From Mucilaginibacter pineti (GTDB lineage: Bacteria > Bacteroidota > Bacteroidia > Sphingobacteriales > Sphingobacteriaceae), in the NCBI RefSeq assembly GCF_900101875.1, contig NZ_FNAI01000007.1, forward strand, positions 186,001 through 250,000: a stretch of DNA of 64,000 nucleotides. Direction: 5' to 3'. The notes under the pieces were generated by a model. That model did not search any database. It was not told where the DNA came from and saw only the letters and a list, made by a program, of their open reading frames with translations. Position 1 is the first letter of the stretch. Every line of letters starts with the position of its first letter. Below, piece after piece: positions 1 to 8,292 of the stretch. The translations under genes were made by a program, and so were the position numbers.

Positions 1-1
1 T

Positions 2-238
2 AATATCGGTACCGGCGAAGGCAATACCGTACTTGGTGTAATAAAAGCTTTTGAACGCGCAACAGGCGAAAAAGTAAACTATCAGATAGGTCCGCGCCGC
101 GCAGGTGATGTGGAAAAAGTTTGGGGCGATGTAACAAAATCAACCAAAAAACTGGGCTGGAAAACTGAGCTTGGTCTTGAAGCCATGATGTCATCGGCCT
201 GGGAGTGGGAAAAATATATTTCACAAAACCCTTTATAA
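2..238 (+). CDS. galE: UDP-glucose 4-epimerase, C-terminal fragment (5' end outside window)
   Basis: The open frame enters from the left edge and gives the last 78 residues of an extended short-chain dehydrogenase. It starts with NIGTGEGNTVL, the conserved loop near the C-terminus of GalE that follows the substrate pocket. It continues with PRRAGDVEKVWGD and KKLGWKTELGLE, both typical of the GalE tail. GalE interconverts UDP-glucose and UDP-galactose with tightly bound NAD in the cytoplasm. The next genes, rfbB and a CpsB-type phosphatase, suggest that this copy supplies nucleotide sugars for a surface polysaccharide. The catalytic Tyr-Lys pair and the NAD-binding motif lie outside the window, so a related 4-epimerase with another sugar specificity cannot be excluded. 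Confidence 0.85.
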   Translation, partial: NIGTGEGNTVLGVIKAFERATGEKVNYQIGPRRAGDVEKVWGDVTKSTKKLGWKTELGLEAMMSSAWEWEKYISQNPL

Positions 239-362
239 ATCAATTATAACGCGGATACTGCAAGTTTTTATCGAATTTCACGAATAGTGTTTAATTATTT
301 CGTGGAATTCGATAATTTCATATTTGATAAAATCCGTGTCTGTTTAATAAACCTATCAGCAA
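239..362. repeat. Imperfect palindrome between galE and rfbB
   Basis: The arms at 269-284 and 299-314 are complementary at 15 of 16 positions, separated by 14 A/T-rich bases. The word is a form of ATTTCACGAAT. A weaker outer pairing (GCGGATA against TTATC..CCG) may extend the stem. There is no T-run after the 3' arm, so it does not look like a simple rho-independent terminator. The rest of the gap shows nothing else. Confidence 0.55.
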
Positions 363-1415
363 ATGCAAAAGATCATTATTACGGGTGGTGCAGGTTTTAT
401 AGGATCACATGTGGTACGCCGCTTTGTGAAAACCTACCCTAATTATACCATTATCAATTTAGATAAGTTAACCTATGCAGGTAACCTCGAAAACTTAAGA
501 GATATTGAAAACGAGCCTAATTATAGATTTGTAAAAGGCGACATTGTTGATCTTGAGTTTATTAACAAATTTTTTGAGGTTGAAAAACCCGACGCGGTGA
601 TTCACCTGGCGGCAGAATCGCACGTGGATAGATCCATTGTTAGTCCGCTGGAGTTTGTGATGACTAATGTTGTTGGTACCGTTAATCTGCTAAATGCCGC
701 CCGCGATACATGGAAGGGCAAGTACGACCAACATCGTTTTTACCATGTATCTACCGATGAGGTATACGGCAGCCTGGGCGAAGAGGGAATGTTTACCGAA
801 GAAACCGCTTATGACCCGCATTCGCCGTACTCGGCATCAAAAGCCAGTTCAGATCATTTTGTGCGTGCTTACCAGGATACTTATGGGTTAAACGCTGTAA
901 TATCAAACTGCTCAAACAACTATGGCTCATATCATTTTCCAGAAAAGCTGATACCGCTGGCCATTAATAATATTAAGCAAAACAAGCCTGTACCTGTATA
1001 CGGTAAAGGTGAAAATATACGCGATTGGCTTTGGGTGGAAGACCATGCAAGGGCTATTGACGTAATATTCCACAATGCTAAAGCCGGCCAAACCTATAAT
1101 ATTGGCGGCCATAACGAATGGAAAAACATTGACCTTATTAATTTGTTATGTACCATACTCGACAAGAAGCTGGGCAGGGATGCAGGTGAGTCGGCTAAGC
1201 TGATAACGTATGTTACAGACAGAGCCGGGCACGATTTGCGTTATGCCATTGATGCCACAAAGCTCAAAAATGAACTTGGTTGGGTGCCAAATATAACCTT
1301 TGAAGAAGGGCTCGAAAAAACTGTTGACTGGTATTTAGATAATGAAGCGTGGTTAGAGAATGTAACCTCGGGTCATTACCAGCAATATTATAACGAGCAG
1401 TATACTAACCGTTAA
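363..1415 (+). CDS. rfbB: dTDP-glucose 4,6-dehydratase
   Basis: Converts dTDP-D-glucose to dTDP-4-keto-6-deoxy-D-glucose, the committed step towards dTDP-rhamnose and other deoxysugars. The 350-residue length is normal. The NAD-binding motif GGAGFIG lies at residues 8-14. STDEVYG at 130-136 supplies the Thr-Asp-Glu catalytic triad seen in RmlB (D132, E133). YSASK at 156-160 holds the Tyr/Lys pair. SNNYG and FPEKLIP, typical of RmlB, follow. It sits between galE and a CpsB-type phosphatase (gap of 4 bases to the latter), so it probably belongs to a surface polysaccharide operon. RmlA, C and D are not in the window. Confidence 0.95.
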   Translation: MQKIIITGGAGFIGSHVVRRFVKTYPNYTIINLDKLTYAGNLENLRDIENEPNYRFVKGDIVDLEFINKFFEVEKPDAVIHLAAESHVDRSIVSPLEFVMTNVVGTVNLLNAARDTWKGKYDQHRFYHVSTDEVYGSLGEEGMFTEETAYDPHSPYSASKASSDHFVRAYQDTYGLNAVISNCSNNYGSYHFPEKLIPLAINNIKQNKPVPVYGKGENIRDWLWVEDHARAIDVIFHNAKAGQTYNIGGHNEWKNIDLINLLCTILDKKLGRDAGESAKLITYVTDRAGHDLRYAIDATKLKNELGWVPNITFEEGLEKTVDWYLDNEAWLENVTSGHYQQYYNEQYTNR

Positions 1416-1419
1416 TTAT

Positions 1420-2160
1420 ATGTTCGGATTTTTTACGAAGAAGAGAGAGAAGAGGGAGATTACTTTCAACTATGAATCGCTCATGGTTGATATGCACTCG
1501 CACGTGCTGCCTGGTATTGATGATGGCGCTCAAACGCCCGAAGAATCAATAGTATTAGTACGTAAAATGATAGCGCTGGGGATAAAGAAAATTATTGCTA
1601 CCCCGCATATCATGATTGATTATTACAAGAACACACCAGAAACCATTGGTAACGCACTTGAAATTCTAAAAGCCGAATTAAAAAAGGAAAATATCGATAT
1701 CCCCGTTGAAGCGGCTGCCGAGCACTACTTTGATGAAACATTTGAAGCCCGTGTAAATGAAGGCAAGTTGATGACAATGGGCGATAACTATGCGCTGTTT
1801 GAGTTTTCATTTATTAATAAACCGCCAAATGCCATCCCGGTAATTCAGCGCATGAATGATTTGGGCTACAAGCCAATCCTCGCGCATCCCGAAAGATATC
1901 CTTACATGGATCTGGAGCAGTATAAAAACCTGCATGGCTGGGGCTGTAACTTTCAGATGAATTCCATTGCCTTAACCGGCTATTACGGAAAAGATGCAAA
2001 AAGGCTTGCCGAAGAAATGGTAGATAATAATCTTATTGATTTTATATCAAGCGATATGCACCATCCCAAGCATGCCCAGGCCTTTGAAGATGCGCTGCGC
2101 ACTACCTACATGGAGAAACTACTGTTTGATTATCCGCTGAAAAATAAAATGCTATTTTAG
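1420..2160 (+). CDS. CpsB/YwqE-type PHP-family protein-tyrosine phosphatase
   Basis: A 246-residue cytoplasmic PHP-fold protein. Metal-binding motifs are visible: DMHSH at 24-28 followed by GIDDGA, then ATPH, AHPERY and SDMHH. This set is typical of the Mn-dependent tyrosine phosphatases CpsB, Wzb-like CapC and YwqE, which dephosphorylate the BY-kinase that controls capsule or exopolysaccharide assembly. It begins 4 bases after rfbB and is almost certainly cotranscribed with it. The kinase partner is not in the window. A histidinol-phosphatase-like role is the alternative within the PHP superfamily, but the location favours polysaccharide control. Confidence 0.85.
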   Translation: MFGFFTKKREKREITFNYESLMVDMHSHVLPGIDDGAQTPEESIVLVRKMIALGIKKIIATPHIMIDYYKNTPETIGNALEILKAELKKENIDIPVEAAAEHYFDETFEARVNEGKLMTMGDNYALFEFSFINKPPNAIPVIQRMNDLGYKPILAHPERYPYMDLEQYKNLHGWGCNFQMNSIALTGYYGKDAKRLAEEMVDNNLIDFISSDMHHPKHAQAFEDALRTTYMEKLLFDYPLKNKMLF

Positions 2161-2171
2161 GATAGAAACAA

Positions 2172-2304
2172 GAGGTAAGAATCAAGAATCAAGAAAAAAA
2201 TGCTAATCAAAACAGCTGCAACTTTTGATTACAGGGTCATTTTTAATTAAGAATATAATAGTAAACGACTAACCGAAGCTGTCTTAATTCTTGATTCTCA
2301 CTTC
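2172..2304. repeat. Long imperfect inverted repeat (word AATCAAG)
   Basis: Arms at 2172-2194 and 2282-2304 match at 20 of 23 positions in inverted orientation. Each arm repeats the word AATCAAG twice in tandem. The 87-base centre is A/T-rich and shows no gene. The element fills the gap between convergent genes (CpsB-like on + and the ABC permease on -), so it could act as a bidirectional transcript end, although no clean T-run follows either arm. Confidence 0.6.
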
Positions 2305-2318
2305 TTAACTCTATTTTC

Positions 2319-3557
2319 CTACTCGTATCTTAACGCCTCAACCGGATCCAGTTTGGCAGCTTTTTTTGCAGGATAGTAACCCGACACAAGGCCGATGAAG
2401 GTACATAACAGTACTGCAAATATTATCCATCCCCAGGGAACAACAAACGTTCCGCTTATTTGAACGGCTATAAGGTTACCTGCGGCCATACCCAGTAAAA
2501 TTCCGGCAAATCCACCTATAAGGCAGATGACTATCGCCTCAATTAAAAATTGCTTGCGTATAACTGCCGGCGTTGCACCAATAGCCTTACGCACACCAAT
2601 TTCGCGCGTGCGCTCGGTTACCGATACCAGCATTATGTTCATAAGACCTATTGCAGCACCAATTAAAGTTATAAAACCGATTGCAAAACCGGCAATGGTA
2701 ATGCCAAGCAATTGCGATGATAGCTCCTGTTGGATGGAGTCGCTACGGGTAATTTCAAAGTTGTCCTGGTTGGCAATGTTTAGTCCGCGTATGTTTCTGA
2801 ACAGGGAAATAGCTTCGCCAATAGAGGCATCCAGCGCGCCGGGTCCGGCTACTTTAACCGTAATAGTATAGGAGATGTTGGGTAAAGTATCTATTTGTTT
2901 GGCTTTAAGAATGGGGATAACACAAAATTTATCGCCACCAAATGAGCTTGATCCTTTTGATGCTATTACACCAACGATCTTAAATTTATTATCGCCAATA
3001 AAAACTGATTTATTGATAGGGTCTTCGTTCTTAAATAACTTCTTTTTTATTTCGTCGCCAATAAGCACCACGTTGGAGCCATGTTCCAGTTCAGATGTTG
3101 AAAAGTTACGCCCAAAGGATAGCTTTTTACCACTGGTAGACAAGTAGTATTCGTTTGAGCCAGATATGGAAATATTGGGACTGGTTTTCTCGCTGCCGTA
3201 TTTGGCAACTGCAGTGCCGGTAACATCTAAATTTATGGCTGCCTGTACGGGTAATTTAAAGGTCTTTTTAAAGCGGTCGGCCTGATCGTAATTAATGGAT
3301 GGATATACCTTGCGGTGCCCGCCATTACCAAAGTTTAAGCCTTCGCCCCGGTTTTGGATGGTAAAGGAGTTGGCCCCCAAGTCGGCAAAGGCATCGTTGG
3401 TAAACTGCCTTATACCCTCAATTGCTGTTAAAATGCCAACCAACGCCATAATACCTATAGCGATAATTAACGAGGTAAGCGACGTACGCAGCCTGTTGCC
3501 GGCTATGGACTGTAACGCTATTGATATGTTTTCTCTGTACGAGGTTTTAACCGGCAT
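2319..3557 (-). CDS. MacB-like ABC transporter permease
   Basis: A 412-residue membrane protein with the MacB architecture: one N-terminal membrane helix (about residues 25-50), a large periplasmic MacB_PCD-like domain (about 50-280), then the FtsX domain with three helices. It ends with the usual YYPAKKAAKLDPVEALRYE tail. The motif ERTREIGVRKAIGA in the cytoplasmic loop is diagnostic. Such permeases couple an ATPase to periplasmic mechanotransmission, for export of lipoproteins, peptides or antibiotics. No ATPase or adaptor gene is adjacent, so the partner must be elsewhere. The start MPVKTSYREN is preferred over a Met 16 codons upstream because families of this type begin just before the RENISIAL segment. 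Confidence 0.85.
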   Translation of the reverse strand: MPVKTSYRENISIALQSIAGNRLRTSLTSLIIAIGIMALVGILTAIEGIRQFTNDAFADLGANSFTIQNRGEGLNFGNGGHRKVYPSINYDQADRFKKTFKLPVQAAINLDVTGTAVAKYGSEKTSPNISISGSNEYYLSTSGKKLSFGRNFSTSELEHGSNVVLIGDEIKKKLFKNEDPINKSVFIGDNKFKIVGVIASKGSSSFGGDKFCVIPILKAKQIDTLPNISYTITVKVAGPGALDASIGEAISLFRNIRGLNIANQDNFEITRSDSIQQELSSQLLGITIAGFAIGFITLIGAAIGLMNIMLVSVTERTREIGVRKAIGATPAVIRKQFLIEAIVICLIGGFAGILLGMAAGNLIAVQISGTFVVPWGWIIFAVLLCTFIGLVSGYYPAKKAAKLDPVEALRYE

Positions 3558-3696
3558 GGACGTAAAAAATAAAAGCTTTAACCGTTTGACAATGCACCCT
3601 GCCAATTTGTTACAGCAAATTAAAAAGAATAAGGCAAGGTGTTAAGATACAAATATCGACTAATACACTTTTGAAATCTTCAAATTTTACACAAAT

Positions 3697-3722
3697 AAAA
3701 AGGCAACCCAACGGGCTGCCTT
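3697..3722 (-). terminator. Rho-independent terminator after the IscA/ErpA-like gene
   Basis: Read on the minus strand, AGGCAGCCC and GGGTTGCCT form a 9-bp stem with one mismatch and a short loop, followed by TTTTTATTT. It lies about 45 bases beyond the stop codon of the Fe-S assembly gene. Confidence 0.7.
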
Positions 3723-3767
3723 AAGTATATTCAAAAAAGAATAAATCCTTTATCCTTGCTCCAAAAG

Positions 3768-4115
3768 CTATACCGAGAACGAAGTTCCGCAACCGCACGT
3801 ACTGGCGGCATTGGGGTTGTTAAAGGTGAAGCCACGTGCGTTTAAACCATCCTGGAAGTTTATTTCCATACCCATAAGGTACATGCCATGGGCTTTGTGC
3901 ATAAATACCTTTATGCCATCAATCCAAAATTCCTGGTCGCCCTCTTTTTTCTGATCGAAACCAAGGATATAGCTCATACCAGAGCAGCCGCCACCTTCAA
4001 CGCCAATGCGCAGACCAAAGTCGTCACCAATCTCTTGCTGATCCTTTAATTTAAAAAGTTCTTTAACGGCTCCTGGTGTAAAGGTTACCGGTGCAATTTC
4101 AACAGCAGTACTCAT
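3768..4115 (-). CDS. Iron-sulfur cluster insertion protein, IscA/SufA/ErpA family
   Basis: A 115-residue HesB-fold A-type carrier that receives an Fe-S cluster and passes it to apo-proteins. The three invariant cysteines are present: one in GGCSGMSY near the middle and two in the C-terminal CGCGTSF. A TAnnTTTG box lies about 20 bases upstream of the ATG, and a terminator follows, so it is probably a single-gene unit. The Sphingobacteriaceae-like background suggests a role with the SUF pathway, but no suf gene is nearby. Whether it is the ErpA or the SufA subtype cannot be decided from the sequence alone. Confidence 0.9.
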   Translation of the reverse strand: MSTAVEIAPVTFTPGAVKELFKLKDQQEIGDDFGLRIGVEGGGCSGMSYILGFDQKKEGDQEFWIDGIKVFMHKAHGMYLMGMEINFQDGLNARGFTFNNPNAASTCGCGTSFSV

Positions 4116-4135
4116 CTTATTTTTATTTAACTATA

Positions 4136-4143
4136 CAAATATA
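4136..4143 (-). promoter_or_regulatory. Candidate Bacteroidetes -7 box for the IscA/ErpA-like gene
   Basis: On the minus strand the sequence TATATTTG matches the Bacteroidetes sigma-ABfr -7 consensus TAnnTTTG exactly. It lies 20 bases upstream of the start codon. No clear -33 TTTG was found, so this rests on the -7 element alone. Confidence 0.4.
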
Positions 4144-4206
4144 AGGTAAAATGTGGATTTTTGCTTTTGTCAGTTTTTTATGACCTCTGCTTAACACTTT
4201 ATAAAC

Positions 4207-4737
4207 ATGCTTCAAATTGCTTTTTTATTAGATATTTTAAAATATACGGTAGCCGGCATAGGGGTTGTATATGTAGCGTTCTATCTTTTTAAACCTTATC
4301 TGGATAAATCAGAGGGAATACAGCTGCTGGAACTAAAGCGTACCATCAGTAATCAAACCCTGCCATTACGCCTGCAAGCCTATGAGCGTGTTGTGTTATT
4401 TATTGAAAGAGTAAACCCTGCAAGCCTGCTTATCCGGCTCAACGGATCGGCCAATACAGCTGCCGAATTGCAAGCCATAATTATTAACGAAATCCGCAAC
4501 GAGTTTCAGCATAATATAGCTCAGCAAATTTATGTAAGCATAAAGGTGTGGGCCGTAGTAAAACGCGTTAAAGAAGATACCATAAGTGTTGTAAACAATG
4601 CCGTAAAGGCGTTGCCGCCAGATACCACCGCGCTTCAATTGAGTAAAACCATACTCATACATTTAAGTAAGCTGCCGGATAATCCTTATGATATGGCGCT
4701 AAGCCTTATAAGGCAAGATATGGAAGAATTATTTTAA
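4207..4737 (+). CDS. Small membrane-anchored protein of unknown function, upstream of methylmalonyl-CoA mutase
   Basis: A 176-residue protein with one N-terminal hydrophobic helix (about residues 8-28) and a soluble, mainly helical remainder. I do not recognise a catalytic motif. It resembles a conserved Bacteroidetes family often found directly before the mutase gene. Here the stop is 5 bases before the mutase ATG, so the two are very likely cotranscribed and may be translationally linked. No lipobox or signal cleavage site is evident, so an inner-membrane anchor facing the cytoplasm is the simplest reading. Confidence 0.75.
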   Translation: MLQIAFLLDILKYTVAGIGVVYVAFYLFKPYLDKSEGIQLLELKRTISNQTLPLRLQAYERVVLFIERVNPASLLIRLNGSANTAAELQAIIINEIRNEFQHNIAQQIYVSIKVWAVVKRVKEDTISVVNNAVKALPPDTTALQLSKTILIHLSKLPDNPYDMALSLIRQDMEELF

Positions 4738-4742
4738 GCATA

Positions 4743-6290
4743 ATGGCCGCCAAAAAATTCAGCACCACATCCGGTATCGAAATAAAGGAGGTATACACAG
4801 GCCCTTCTAAAATGGACGAACTGCCCGGTGAATTTCCCTTTACGCGCGGCATCCAAAAAGATATGTATCGGGGTAAAGCCTGGACAATGCGGCAGTATGC
4901 TGGCTTTTCAACCGCCGAAGAATCAAACAAACGTTACCATTACCTGCTAAGCCAGGGCACTACCGGTCTTTCGGTTGCCTTTGATCTGCCCACCCAAATA
5001 GGGTACGACAGCGACCATGAGCTTGCTGAAGGCGAGGTGGGCAAAGTTGGTGTAGCCATTGATTCGTTAAAAGATATAGAGATATTGTTTGATGGTATTC
5101 AGCTGAAGGATATTACCACCTCCATGACCATTAATGCCACCGCGCCAATATTACTGGCTATGTATATAGCGCTGGCAAAAAAGCAAGGTGCCGATCTGCA
5201 GCAGATCTCGGGGACTATTCAGAACGATATATTAAAGGAGTACGCCGCTCGTGGTACCTATATCTATCCGCCCTCGCAATCCATGCGGTTAATAACAGAT
5301 GTGTTTGAGTATTGCAGTAAGGAAGTACCCAAATGGAATACCATTAGTATTTCGGGCTATCATATTCGCGAGGCCGGTTCAACTGCCGTACAGGAACTGG
5401 CTTTTACGCTGGCAAACGGCAAAGCCTATTTAAAGGCCGCATTGGATAAAGGGCTTGATATTAATGTATTTGCCAAGCGATTGTCGTTCTTTTTTAATTG
5501 CCATAACAATTTTTTTGAGGAGATAGCCAAGTTTAGGGCGGCCCGCCGTATGTGGGCACATATTACCAGGCAACTTGGTGCTACAGAAGCCGGGGCGCAA
5601 AAGCTCCGCTTTCATACACAAACGGGTGGTTCTACCTTAACAGCACAGCAGCCGCTCAATAATATTATACGCGTAAGCAACCAGGCACTGGCCGCCGTGT
5701 TGGGTGGCACACAATCGTTACATACCAATGGATATGACGAGGCGCTGTCGCTGCCAACCGAAGCTGCTGCCAAAATAGCCTTGCGTACCCAGCAGATCAT
5801 CGCTTTTGAAAGCGGCGTTACTGATACCGTTGACCCATTGGCGGGATCGTACTTTATAGAGGCTCTTACCGATGAGATTGAAGCCGCAGCACAATTATAT
5901 ATAGATAAGATAGATGCCATGGGCGGTGCCGTGAAAGCTATTGAGCAGGATTATATTCAACAGGAAATAGCCGCTTCGGCCTACCAGTATCAAAATGACA
6001 TTGAAAGCGGCGAGAAGATATTGGTAGGTGTTAACAAGTTTACCCAAAAAGAAGAAGCCGCTACCAATTTGTTCCGGATAGATGATTCGATCCGCAAAAT
6101 GCAAACCGAAAAGCTTATCGCCCTTAAAAATATCCGGGACAATAAGGCGGTTGAAAAAAGTTTACACCTTTTAAGAATATCTGCACATGAAAGCGTAAAT
6201 CTGATGCCCCTGATTGTACAAGCGGTTGAAAATTATGCTACCTTAGGTGAAATCTCGGATACGCTGCGCAGCGTGTTTGGAGAGTATTAA
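4743..6290 (+). CDS. Methylmalonyl-CoA mutase catalytic subunit without B12-binding domain
   Basis: A 515-residue TIM-barrel mutase domain that ends where the cobalamin-binding domain would begin in full-length enzymes of about 700 residues. Substrate residues can be placed with a constant offset of 37 from the P. shermanii enzyme: Tyr52 in RQYAGFST equals Tyr89, Arg170 in AARGTYIYPP equals Arg207, and His207 in SISGYHIREAG equals His244. Isobutyryl-CoA mutases have Phe and Gln at the first two positions, so methylmalonyl-CoA (succinyl-CoA rearrangement) or a close carboxylated acyl-CoA is the likely substrate. A separate B12-binding subunit is needed and is not in the window. Confidence 0.88.
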   Translation: MAAKKFSTTSGIEIKEVYTGPSKMDELPGEFPFTRGIQKDMYRGKAWTMRQYAGFSTAEESNKRYHYLLSQGTTGLSVAFDLPTQIGYDSDHELAEGEVGKVGVAIDSLKDIEILFDGIQLKDITTSMTINATAPILLAMYIALAKKQGADLQQISGTIQNDILKEYAARGTYIYPPSQSMRLITDVFEYCSKEVPKWNTISISGYHIREAGSTAVQELAFTLANGKAYLKAALDKGLDINVFAKRLSFFFNCHNNFFEEIAKFRAARRMWAHITRQLGATEAGAQKLRFHTQTGGSTLTAQQPLNNIIRVSNQALAAVLGGTQSLHTNGYDEALSLPTEAAAKIALRTQQIIAFESGVTDTVDPLAGSYFIEALTDEIEAAAQLYIDKIDAMGGAVKAIEQDYIQQEIAASAYQYQNDIESGEKILVGVNKFTQKEEAATNLFRIDDSIRKMQTEKLIALKNIRDNKAVEKSLHLLRISAHESVNLMPLIVQAVENYATLGEISDTLRSVFGEY

Positions 6291-6713
6291 ATACAATGTG
6301 GCTCAAGGATTAGTGTGTATGCCTTGCCACAAACCACAAATAAAATTTATCGGGCACTAAGCCAGTACTTTAATTTTTTAGTTGCCAGTACATTGCCGGC
6401 TGGCTCAACAATTGCTTTTGTTTAGGCGTATAACTGCCTACTTAAAAGTATGTTTTTGGGGAGCTAAATGCTGGATTTTCAAAAAGAAAAAAATTTAATT
6501 AAAAAATAATACAATTGCGATTTTTTTATTCGGAAAAGCGTGTTATATACAAAATTTATATTGAAAACCAGCTTTTGTTGATAACTTGAGAAATGTTAAA
6601 AAAGTGAAAATTTAATTTTTTTATAAGCTTTTTTTGGCAATATTCGATGTTCCGTAGCAGTCCCAAAAGATGTTGGCTGAGGGGTTGGAAATCAAATAAT
6701 TACTAATATCTAT
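6291..6713. other. 423-base A/T-rich gap upstream of dnaA
   Basis: The first half has the repeated word GCCAGTAC and a GCCGGCTGGC palindrome. The second half (about 6475-6650) is strongly A/T-rich, with several poly-A/T runs. One DnaA-box-like word, TTATCAACA, lies on the minus strand near 6596-6604, with one mismatch to TTATNCACA. No gene or clear terminator was seen. It may hold the dnaA promoter and perhaps DNA-unwinding sequence, but a cluster of DnaA boxes expected for an origin is absent. Confidence 0.4.
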
Positions 6714-8141
6714 ATGGAAAAAACTTGTACTAACGTTTGGAATAGCTGCCTCCAGATCATAAAAGATAACATACCAGCACAAAGCTTTAAAACTTGGTTT
6801 GAGCCAATAAAAGCTTTACGCATGGAAGGAAGCGTCTTAACCATACAGGTACCAAGTTTGTTTTTTTACGAATGGCTTGAGGAACACTACGTGGGTTTGC
6901 TGCGTAAAACAATTAAAAAACAATTGGGCGATGAAGGACGTTTAGAGTATAATATTGTTGTTGAGCAATCATCATCAAGTAAACCATATACGACTAATAT
7001 GCCTTCGAACGGAAATGGTGCCGAGTCAAAGTATCAGTCGATGCCGATACCGATCTCGATAAATAAGGACATTAAAAATCCTTTTGTAATACCCGGCTTG
7101 AAAAAGCTAAACGTAGATCCGCAACTGAACAGGAACTACACCTTTGAAAATTTTGTTGAAGGTGATTGTAACCGTTTAGCACGGTCTGCAGGTTATGCAG
7201 TTGCTGCAAAACCAGGCGGTACTTCATTTAATCCTTTAATGATTTATGGTGGCGTAGGTTTAGGTAAAACACACCTTGCCCAGGCCATTGGTAACGAAAT
7301 AAAACGCTCACTGCCTGATAAGCTGGTGCTTTACGTATCATGCGAGAAATTCACACAGCAATTTGTTGACGCACTGAAACACAATAACATTAATGATTTT
7401 GTGAACTTTTACCAGGCCATTGATGTACTGATCATGGATGATGTGCACAACTTTGCCGGTAAAGAGAAAACACAGGATTTCTTCTTCCACATATTTAACC
7501 ACCTGCACCAAAGCGGCAAGCAGCTGATCATTACATCAGACAAAGCCCCTAAGGATCTGGCCGGTTTAGAAGAACGCTTGTTATCCCGTTTCAAATGGGG
7601 CCTCTCGGCCGATTTGCAGATCCCCGATCTGGAAACCCGTATGGCCATCCTTAAAAACAAAATTTATCAGGACGGTATCGAACTATCAAATGATGTTATT
7701 GAATACGTTGCTCATAACATTGATAACAACGTACGTGAACTGGAAGGTGCAATGGTATCGTTACTGGCACAATCAACCCTTAACCGTAAGGAGATTGACC
7801 TGAACCTTGCTAAACAAATGTTGAAAAACTTTGTGAAGAACTCATCAAAAGAAATTTCGATGGAGTATATACAAAGCCTGGTTTGCGAATACTTTGAAGT
7901 GCCAATTGAAATGGTGAAATCACAAACCCGCAAACGCGAAATTGTTCAGGCCCGCCAAATTTCCATGTATCTTGCAAAAGCACACACCAAAAGCTCATTA
8001 AAATCAATAGGCCATTTCTTCGGCGGTCGTGACCACTCTACCGTTATTTATGCCTGCCAAACTGTTGAAGACCTTATTGATACCGACAAGAAATTTAAAG
8101 GTTACGTTGCCGACATCCAAAAAAAGCTAAAAATGTCATAA
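6714..8141 (+). CDS. dnaA: Chromosomal replication initiator protein DnaA
   Basis: A 475-residue initiator with all four DnaA domains. Residues 1-75 form the helicase-interacting N-terminal domain, and 76-120 are a variable linker. From about 125 there is the AAA+ ATPase, with Walker A GGVGLGKT at 179-186, Walker B LIMDDVHNF near 239-247, and a sensor region with LLSRFKWGL. The C-terminal helix-turn-helix DNA-binding domain carries the signature GGRDHSTVIYAC from 437, with DHST at 440-443 contacting the DnaA box. It stands alone: dnaN, recF and gyrB are not adjacent, which is common in this phylum. A strong terminator follows. Confidence 0.98.
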   Translation: MEKTCTNVWNSCLQIIKDNIPAQSFKTWFEPIKALRMEGSVLTIQVPSLFFYEWLEEHYVGLLRKTIKKQLGDEGRLEYNIVVEQSSSSKPYTTNMPSNGNGAESKYQSMPIPISINKDIKNPFVIPGLKKLNVDPQLNRNYTFENFVEGDCNRLARSAGYAVAAKPGGTSFNPLMIYGGVGLGKTHLAQAIGNEIKRSLPDKLVLYVSCEKFTQQFVDALKHNNINDFVNFYQAIDVLIMDDVHNFAGKEKTQDFFFHIFNHLHQSGKQLIITSDKAPKDLAGLEERLLSRFKWGLSADLQIPDLETRMAILKNKIYQDGIELSNDVIEYVAHNIDNNVRELEGAMVSLLAQSTLNRKEIDLNLAKQMLKNFVKNSSKEISMEYIQSLVCEYFEVPIEMVKSQTRKREIVQARQISMYLAKAHTKSSLKSIGHFFGGRDHSTVIYACQTVEDLIDTDKKFKGYVADIQKKLKMS

Positions 8142-8166
8142 CTGACCTATTAACCATATTGCTACG

Positions 8167-8197
8167 AAGCCGTGCATTTTTATGCAGGGCTTTTTTT
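8167..8197 (+). terminator. Rho-independent terminator of dnaA
   Basis: The arms AGCCGTGCAT and ATGCAGGGCT pair over 10 bp with a single mismatch around a TTTT loop, followed by six more T residues. It lies about 25 bases after the dnaA stop codon. Confidence 0.85.
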
Positions 8198-8261
8198 GTG
8201 CAAAAAAGACTGTAGGGGTCGCCGATTTAAGCTGAAAATACCAGAGCTTAAACTTTTTTAA

Positions 8262-8269
8262 TAGTTTTG
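8262..8269 (+). promoter_or_regulatory. Candidate -7 box for the GH78-like gene
   Basis: TAGTTTTG matches TAnnTTTG, 23 bases upstream of the ATG of the glycosidase gene. No matching -33 TTTG was seen. Confidence 0.35.
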
Positions 8270-8292
8270 GATATACCGCCTAAATTATCGTT

